Shown one piece after another: positions 59,172 to 64,000 of a DNA stretch of 64,000 nucleotides. Position 1 is the first letter of the stretch; each line of letters begins with the position of its first letter. Made by a program: the position numbers and the translations under genes. Source of the stretch: DSVQ01 sp964484765 (GTDB taxonomy: Bacteria; Planctomycetota; Planctomycetia; Planctomycetales; Planctomycetaceae); assembly GCA_964484765.1 (NCBI GenBank), contig CAZAGI010000008.1:62001-126000 (forward strand), read 5' to 3'. The notes under the pieces are model-generated. The model searched no databases. It was not told the DNA's origin and worked only from the letters and a program-made list of their open reading frames with translations.

Positions 59172-60947
59172 ATGGGGTCGGTTCATTCACAGGGAATCCT
59201 CGCCCTGTTCCTCTGCGCGCTGGTGGTGGAAGCTACCGCGGCACCACCGGAAACCAACTCGCCGCGCGACTATCCGTGGCGTGAACAGGGTTATGAATGG
59301 AAACATCCGGCGGGGGACCTCGCGCCGTTTCCGCAGTATCCCACTGTGGCGATGATTGATGATCCCGACGCCCCGGTCTGGGCGCATCTGCAGTTTCGAC
59401 AACGCAAAGCTTTGGGCGATCTCGCGCGGCTGTATATGGCGCTTCATTCGATTCCCAAGCTCGGAGAGATCACCGCCTATGATGATCGGACGTGGCAGTT
59501 CGGCTGGTTTCCCGATTACGTCGCGCTCACGGGAGATGCCGTGGTGCGTGATTACTGCACCGCCTGGCGCGACAGCTTCAATCACAGCGTCCGCAACGAA
59601 GTCGGTCAGTTTTATCGCGGCTTTGTCCGCAGCGGCGACATCGACCATCAGAACGAAGACGTCATTCGGTTTCTGATTCGACTCCCGGTGATGGACCCGA
59701 AGGACCCGGAAAACAGTTACTGCATTCGGTCCCTCGCCCCGCTGCTGGGCAACTGGCAACCTGGTACGCCGGCCTGGTACGACTACGACCGCCATCGGTG
59801 GCGCGGGTACTGGATGGGCAGCGAGCACGTCAAAGAAGACTTCAGCGACAAACTCGAAGATCCCGGCCCTTTCAGTTGGCTTTGCCTGATCGCTTTGCAG
59901 GCCTACCAATCCACGGGCGAAAAGCGGTACCTCGCCCTTGTCGAAGACTTTTGCAGCAATCAGGCCAAAGACATCGCCGCGCGGGGGATCAAGAACCAGT
60001 TCCTCGGCGTCGCTGTCTATGGCGGCGCGTTCGGACAAGCCGATTTTTACGGTTCCACCTATGGCATCGGGCCCTGGAAAGGGGGCAGCTTTCGTCTGGG
60101 AGGCGGATTGACCGGGATCTATCTCGACTTGTTCCAGATCACCGGGAAGCAGGAGTATCTGACCGCAGCGCAGACTTTTCTCGATGAGATGATGCCCGAC
60201 ATGCTGTATCACACGCGGGCCATGTCCGCGTTGCCGCAGTTGGCCCAGTATCGTCGCGTGACCGGTGACCCGCGCTATGATGCCACCGTGATGACATGGC
60301 TGGATCGCACGCGGGATCGGGCCGACAGTCTGCATATGATTACCGAGGCCTGCGATCCCAAGGATCGAAAGCTCGACTGGCTGCATGGCTGCGAGACCCG
60401 CACCAGCCCCAGTCCGATGACGTGGAGCCTCGCCGCCCTTATATCCGGAAATGATGCTCACCGAAATCGTGCGATAGAACTGGCGATCGATCGAACGCGC
60501 GCGATCTACGCCGAGGAATCCCGGCCGTCGACTCGTGTGTCATCGGCGGGGGATTGGAACTGGTTCAGTTATCTCATGGCCTGGGAAGTCGCTGACGTGT
60601 TCTTTGCCACCACGGGGAAACAGTACGGCGGCTCAAACGAAAGCCTGGACCGCTACGAAGTCCGCTATTTCCGTCCGGAGGGAACACAGGGGTTGCCGGC
60701 GCACGTCGCGGCTCAGCACCTTCCGCAACCGGGCCGCATGCAGGAACGGACGCTCCGCTTCTACAACGCCGGCGACGAACCCGCCGTGGTTCATGTGCGT
60801 CCGGAAAGCATTCACCCCGTGATGATTGCCGCCCTGCAGGGTCGCGATGCCGACAAAGCCCGGATTCAAGGAGCCGATGTCGTGGTGAAGATCCCCGCGC
60901 ATCAGACCGTGCGGTTGGTGATCGCACTCAGTGACGTGCCCCGGTGA
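59172..60947 (+). CDS. Exported protein with an (alpha/alpha) six-hairpin-like fold
   Basis: A 591-residue protein starting at the ATG at 59172, with AAGGAG upstream. The signal peptide is ILALFLCALVVEATA. The body is helical with many aromatic residues and repeated units such as LALVEDFCSNQAKDIAAR, YLDLFQITGKQEYLTAAQTFL and ALPQLAQYRRVTGDPRYDATV. These resemble the helical hairpins of six-hairpin glycosidases (unsaturated glucuronyl hydrolase or GH88/GH127-like). I cannot point to catalytic Asp pairs with certainty. The C-terminal about 90 residues are beta-rich (TLRFYNAGDEPAVVHVR), suggesting an accessory domain. Polysaccharide processing is a guess. It converges with the next gene. Confidence 0.65.
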   Translation: MGSVHSQGILALFLCALVVEATAAPPETNSPRDYPWREQGYEWKHPAGDLAPFPQYPTVAMIDDPDAPVWAHLQFRQRKALGDLARLYMALHSIPKLGEITAYDDRTWQFGWFPDYVALTGDAVVRDYCTAWRDSFNHSVRNEVGQFYRGFVRSGDIDHQNEDVIRFLIRLPVMDPKDPENSYCIRSLAPLLGNWQPGTPAWYDYDRHRWRGYWMGSEHVKEDFSDKLEDPGPFSWLCLIALQAYQSTGEKRYLALVEDFCSNQAKDIAARGIKNQFLGVAVYGGAFGQADFYGSTYGIGPWKGGSFRLGGGLTGIYLDLFQITGKQEYLTAAQTFLDEMMPDMLYHTRAMSALPQLAQYRRVTGDPRYDATVMTWLDRTRDRADSLHMITEACDPKDRKLDWLHGCETRTSPSPMTWSLAALISGNDAHRNRAIELAIDRTRAIYAEESRPSTRVSSAGDWNWFSYLMAWEVADVFFATTGKQYGGSNESLDRYEVRYFRPEGTQGLPAHVAAQHLPQPGRMQERTLRFYNAGDEPAVVHVRPESIHPVMIAALQGRDADKARIQGADVVVKIPAHQTVRLVIALSDVPR

Positions 60948-60951
60948 CGGT

Positions 60952-62538
60952 TCACTGCAGAAACCGCCGGATCGCGTTTTCGGTCACCTGCGAGACGTGC
61001 TCATCCACTGGCAGGCTGCTGACCCAGTTGATGGAGCCGACGGAGATCACGCCGCCGTCTTTTGGGGTCTCGATGTGGACCAGTTCCGCGCCGCCGTCGT
61101 CGGGGTTGAGGCCTTTCGCCAGCAACCGTGTGTTCGCGGGTGAGCTCGGGGAAATCTTATCGGTCTCGTGTCCCGAGGCCCCACCGGGGCAACGGCGATG
61201 CAACGACTTCTTGCCGAACAGGTCGCCGTTTTTCAGGTCCGTTTTGTCGAAGATCCAGTGGCTGGCATCGACGACGCGGTACGGAGCACCAGTCATCACG
61301 CCCGTCGGTGTGAAGACCACGCCCACCAGATTGGCCTCCGATTCGTGACGCAACGCCAACCGGCTTTCCGCACCGACGCCGGCGAAATCCAAGCCTTTGA
61401 TCTGGCCATTGTGGACAGTCATGCTCGAACCGTGAAACTCGACTTCGCAATTGATCCCATTGCCGCCGAGGTACAGCAACCTGCCGCCGTCGTGGTAGAC
61501 CCACTGTTTGACGCGGTCGTACATCGCGCGGGTCCAGTATTCGGGATGCACGGCGGTAACCAAGGCCCGATACGCAGAGAGATCGAGCGTGCCATCGTCG
61601 AGCTGGGTTTCGGCATAGTAGTCGTACTGCAATCCCTGCCGTTCCAGCCAACCAACGAGCCGCCATTCGGCCGGTGCGAGATGGCACGCCTGCCGGCCAA
61701 CGATCGGATCCGTGATCTGTTCGTCAAAATCGATGTGATTGAATGGCTCGGGACGATCGAACGACAGCGGCACATACCGAGGCGTGTTCCAGGAGAGAAA
61801 TTCGGCGTCGCGGTAGCGCTTCAGGTCAAACCGCGAATTGACGGTCGGCGTGGGAGGCAGTTCATCGGCATGGATGTAGTTGCTGCGGCCACCGAAACTG
61901 TTGTACGCATTCCAGGTGATGTTGCTCGCCAGCACGGCGAGCGGGGCTGTTGGTCGCGCCGGGGCGACAATCCACGGAAAGCTGAACTTCAGTCCGGACG
62001 GCGTACGGGCGCGGAAGTAGTACAAGCCGCTGCGTTCGGGGGCCGTCACAAATTGTTTGTGCGTGGGGCTGGAGTAACCGACTTTGTTCCACTCGACACC
62101 GGTCTGCGTGTAGTCACCATCGGGCGTGATCTGCATCGTAGCCCGCGGGCCGTGTTCGTCGTGAGTTCCCAGGCCGCGCACGAGTTCCGGCGTCCAACCG
62201 TAGCGCCACAGTTCCAGGAAATATTGTTCGATCGCATGGACGCGAAATTCACCGGCTTCGCCACTGCGGACCCACTTCGGCCAGACGTAACCACTCAGCC
62301 CGTCGCTCAGAAGTCGAAAATGATGCGGCGACAAATTCGGCAGCGAAACGCGACTCCGCTTGGCCCCGAATCCGGCTTTTTGCAAGGTGACGACATATTC
62401 GCCGGGCGGGAGTTCCGCATGCACCGAGCCAGTCGCGCGGGATCGCGCTTCCCACGATTCCCCGCGATCGTTGATGAACTCCAGGACCACATCGGCTAAC
62501 GCCACGTACCGCTCGTCGCTGACATATCCAATAAGCAT
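60952..62538 (-). CDS. N,N-dimethylformamidase large-subunit-like protein
   Basis: The ATG at 62538 (528 residues) has AGGA upstream and begins near the expected domain start (MLIGYVSDERYVALADVVLEF); the ATG at 62634 would add 32 basic residues. An N-terminal beta-sandwich is followed by a region like the C-terminal domain of the N,N-dimethylformamidase beta subunit: LAVLASNITWNAYNSFGGRS near 205-225, SFDRPEPFNHIDFD, EWRLVGWLERQGLQYDYYAE and ALVTAVHPEYWTRAMYD, a class I amidotransferase-like layout. LLYLGGNGINCEVEF follows. It lacks a signal peptide. The true substrate may be another amide or a carbohydrate. Confidence 0.7.
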   Translation of the reverse strand: MLIGYVSDERYVALADVVLEFINDRGESWEARSRATGSVHAELPPGEYVVTLQKAGFGAKRSRVSLPNLSPHHFRLLSDGLSGYVWPKWVRSGEAGEFRVHAIEQYFLELWRYGWTPELVRGLGTHDEHGPRATMQITPDGDYTQTGVEWNKVGYSSPTHKQFVTAPERSGLYYFRARTPSGLKFSFPWIVAPARPTAPLAVLASNITWNAYNSFGGRSNYIHADELPPTPTVNSRFDLKRYRDAEFLSWNTPRYVPLSFDRPEPFNHIDFDEQITDPIVGRQACHLAPAEWRLVGWLERQGLQYDYYAETQLDDGTLDLSAYRALVTAVHPEYWTRAMYDRVKQWVYHDGGRLLYLGGNGINCEVEFHGSSMTVHNGQIKGLDFAGVGAESRLALRHESEANLVGVVFTPTGVMTGAPYRVVDASHWIFDKTDLKNGDLFGKKSLHRRCPGGASGHETDKISPSSPANTRLLAKGLNPDDGGAELVHIETPKDGGVISVGSINWVSSLPVDEHVSQVTENAIRRFLQ

Positions 62539-62745
62539 GAAAGGCAGGATCCTGATCAAGCGGACCGGCACACGGTGGAGATGTGCGGTCCATGCCGGGG
62601 TAGGTTTGTCGAGCGGCTGGATTCTCGCATTCATCGAGCTTGATGAATGCTCTGCTTAGCGTAACAATCTGAATTGCCGCTCAGCCAGCGAAGACCGCCA
62701 TGCGGTTCGTTGGACATTCGCACTCACGGTCCACAGGGGCGGAAC

Positions 62746-64000
62746 TTGGCGATTACCTCAGTCCTTCCCGATGACACGGAAACCGAACGTGTCGAGTCCA
62801 CACCGCCGACACGGGTTCGTTTTGCCGTCCTCGGCGTTCTGTGTCTGCTGTCGGGCATCCTATATCTCGACCGCATCTGCATCGCCAGCGCTATTGACTC
62901 CATCAAAAGCGATCTAAAACTCGACAACACGCAGGCCAGTTATTTCGCGATGGCCTTCACGCTGGCCTACGGATTGTTTGAAGTTCCGACCGGCCGGTGG
63001 GGCGATCGGATCGGCGCACGGCGGGTGCTGACGCGCATTTCGCTCTGGTGGTCGGTCTTCACCGCACTCACCGGGGCCTGTACCACGTTGTGGTCGCTGA
63101 TCGTGGTGCGGTTTCTCTTCGGCGCGGGGGAAGCTGGCGCCTTTCCCAATGTGGCCCGCGTGATGGCGAAGTGGTTCCCGGATGCCGAACGGGGTCGCGC
63201 TCAGGGGTTGTTGCTGGCGGCATCACAGATCGGTGGGGCGCTGGCTCCGTTCCTGGCTGCCGTGCTGATTCAGACGATCGGATGGCGCTGGACCTTCGCC
63301 GTGTTCGGTGGCGTCGGCACGATTTGGGCGGCGGGATTCTGGTGGTGGTTCCGTGATGAGCCGGCGATGCATCCCTCGGTGAATGATGCGGAAGTCGCCT
63401 ACATCGGCGTGCATGCCAGTTCGGGGATGGTTCATACCGCCATTCCGTGGAAAGCTGTCGGACGCAATCCGAGCATCTGGTTTCTCGGCGCGATCATGGC
63501 GTTCGGATCCTTCAACAGTTACATCTATTTCACTTGGTTCCCTACATACTTAAAGGAGGCCCGTGGTATCGGACCCAAGGAAGCCGGATTGATGGCATCG
63601 ATGGTGCTGGCTTTCGCTGCCACGGGAACATTTTGCGGTGGGCTGGTGCTGGACCGGGTGATTCTCGGGGGCGGAGTCGCCCGCCGACGAATGTTCGGCG
63701 GCGCCTGCTTTTTCGGTGCGGCCATAATGCTGGCGGCGGCTCTCTCGACACGCAATCCCTGGCTCGCGGCGGGGTTCACCGCGCTGTCCTGCTTTGCGGC
63801 ACAGGCTTCGCAACCGTTGTGGTGGACGTCGTCCATCGCCATCAGCGGTCGCCATGTTGGAGCGCTGTTCGGACTAATGAATTCGGTCGGCGTCTTCGGG
63901 GCGATGAGCTCGCAGTACCTCGTCGGTTACCTGGCCGACATGCTCGGCAAACAAGGCTACACCGGCCGCGTCCAGTGGGACCCGATTTTCTACATTGATC
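62746..64000 (+). CDS. MFS transporter, anion:cation symporter type (partial at window end)
   Basis: The reading frame starts at a TTG at 62746, with AGGGGCGGAA just upstream, and runs open through the window edge with at least 418 residues, so the 3' end is missing. The first segment is RFAVLGVLCLLSGILYLDRI. The MFS signature loop between segments 2 and 3 is FEVPTGRWGDRIGARRVL (G-R-x-G-D-R-x-G-x-R). Segments 4-5 have RFLFGAGEAGAFPNVARVM, typical of the ACS subfamily (hexuronate, galactonate and related acids), and WFPTYLKEARG follows in the sixth-to-seventh-segment region. It diverges from the dimethylformamidase-like gene, so it may import a related organic acid or amide. Confidence 0.88.
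   Translation, partial: MAITSVLPDDTETERVESTPPTRVRFAVLGVLCLLSGILYLDRICIASAIDSIKSDLKLDNTQASYFAMAFTLAYGLFEVPTGRWGDRIGARRVLTRISLWWSVFTALTGACTTLWSLIVVRFLFGAGEAGAFPNVARVMAKWFPDAERGRAQGLLLAASQIGGALAPFLAAVLIQTIGWRWTFAVFGGVGTIWAAGFWWWFRDEPAMHPSVNDAEVAYIGVHASSGMVHTAIPWKAVGRNPSIWFLGAIMAFGSFNSYIYFTWFPTYLKEARGIGPKEAGLMASMVLAFAATGTFCGGLVLDRVILGGGVARRRMFGGACFFGAAIMLAAALSTRNPWLAAGFTALSCFAAQASQPLWWTSSIAISGRHVGALFGLMNSVGVFGAMSSQYLVGYLADMLGKQGYTGRVQWDPIFYID

Noticed and set aside
1..64000. CRISPR arrays, insertion sequences, integrases, tRNA or rRNA genes
   Set aside because: No spaced direct repeats, transposase or integrase motifs, or RNA gene cores were seen on either strand by eye.

Overview
The window looks like a chromosome segment of a planctomycete (phylum Planctomycetota). 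It is GC-rich and carries many lineage-typical families: DUF1501 proteins with Tat-type N-termini, a PSCyt1/DUF1549/DUF1553 giant cytochrome, a DUF1583-type giant secreted protein, a DUF1559 prepilin-like protein with the H-X9-DG motif, and several TPR/FG-GAP/ASPIC-UnbV proteins. I see no rRNA, tRNA, CRISPR array, transposase or phage gene. The only gene cut by the window edge is an MFS transporter at the right end.

Layout. 0.2-11.9 kb (+): small hypothetical genes, a trypsin-like protease, a NADAR-like protein, a HAD nucleotidase-like protein, a dual-specificity-phosphatase-like protein, three HEAT-repeat proteins and an exported esterase. 12.1-17.8 kb (+): an 1889-residue exported protein with a large internal tandem duplication. 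17.8-20.5 kb (+): an adenylating enzyme, a carrier protein and an alpha/beta-hydrolase. 20.4-28.0 kb (-): a compact operon of seven genes. 28.3-37.6 kb (-): DUF1501 and PSCyt/DUF1553 genes, an enolase-superfamily enzyme, an amidohydrolase, an acetamidase/formamidase and a GntR/FCD regulator. 37.8-58.9 kb: DUF1501, TPR/FG-GAP/ASPIC, SCO1-FG-GAP fusion, COX2-like cupredoxin, SUMF1-like, DUF1559 and five-heme cytochrome genes. 59.2-64.0 kb: a six-hairpin-like protein, a dimethylformamidase-like protein and the MFS transporter.

The most interesting system is the operon at 20.4-28.0 kb. Four of its genes match, one for one, the four enzymes that make 3'-phospho-cytidine diphosphoramidate in Campylobacter jejuni capsule biosynthesis (Cj1415-Cj1418). 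These are a PEP-synthase-like L-glutamine kinase, a CTP-dependent nucleotidylyltransferase, a class I glutamine-amidotransferase-like hydrolase and an APS-kinase-like P-loop kinase. A SAM methyltransferase, a sulfotransferase-fold protein (candidate phosphoramidate transferase) and a HemN-like radical SAM protein are in the same tightly overlapping operon. The adenylation/carrier/hydrolase cassette converges on it and overlaps its last gene. I infer an O-methyl-phosphoramidate-type pathway decorating an unknown acceptor. I know of no description of this pathway in planctomycetes, but I cannot search for one.

The second theme is an expanded set of secreted or membrane-anchored beta-propeller (FG-GAP/ASPIC) proteins paired with DUF1501 proteins and c-type cytochromes. 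It includes one apparent paralogous duplication inside the window and an SCO1-propeller fusion in an operon with a COX2-like protein that has lost most CuA ligands. Most functional calls are from motif recognition by eye; no database search was possible.
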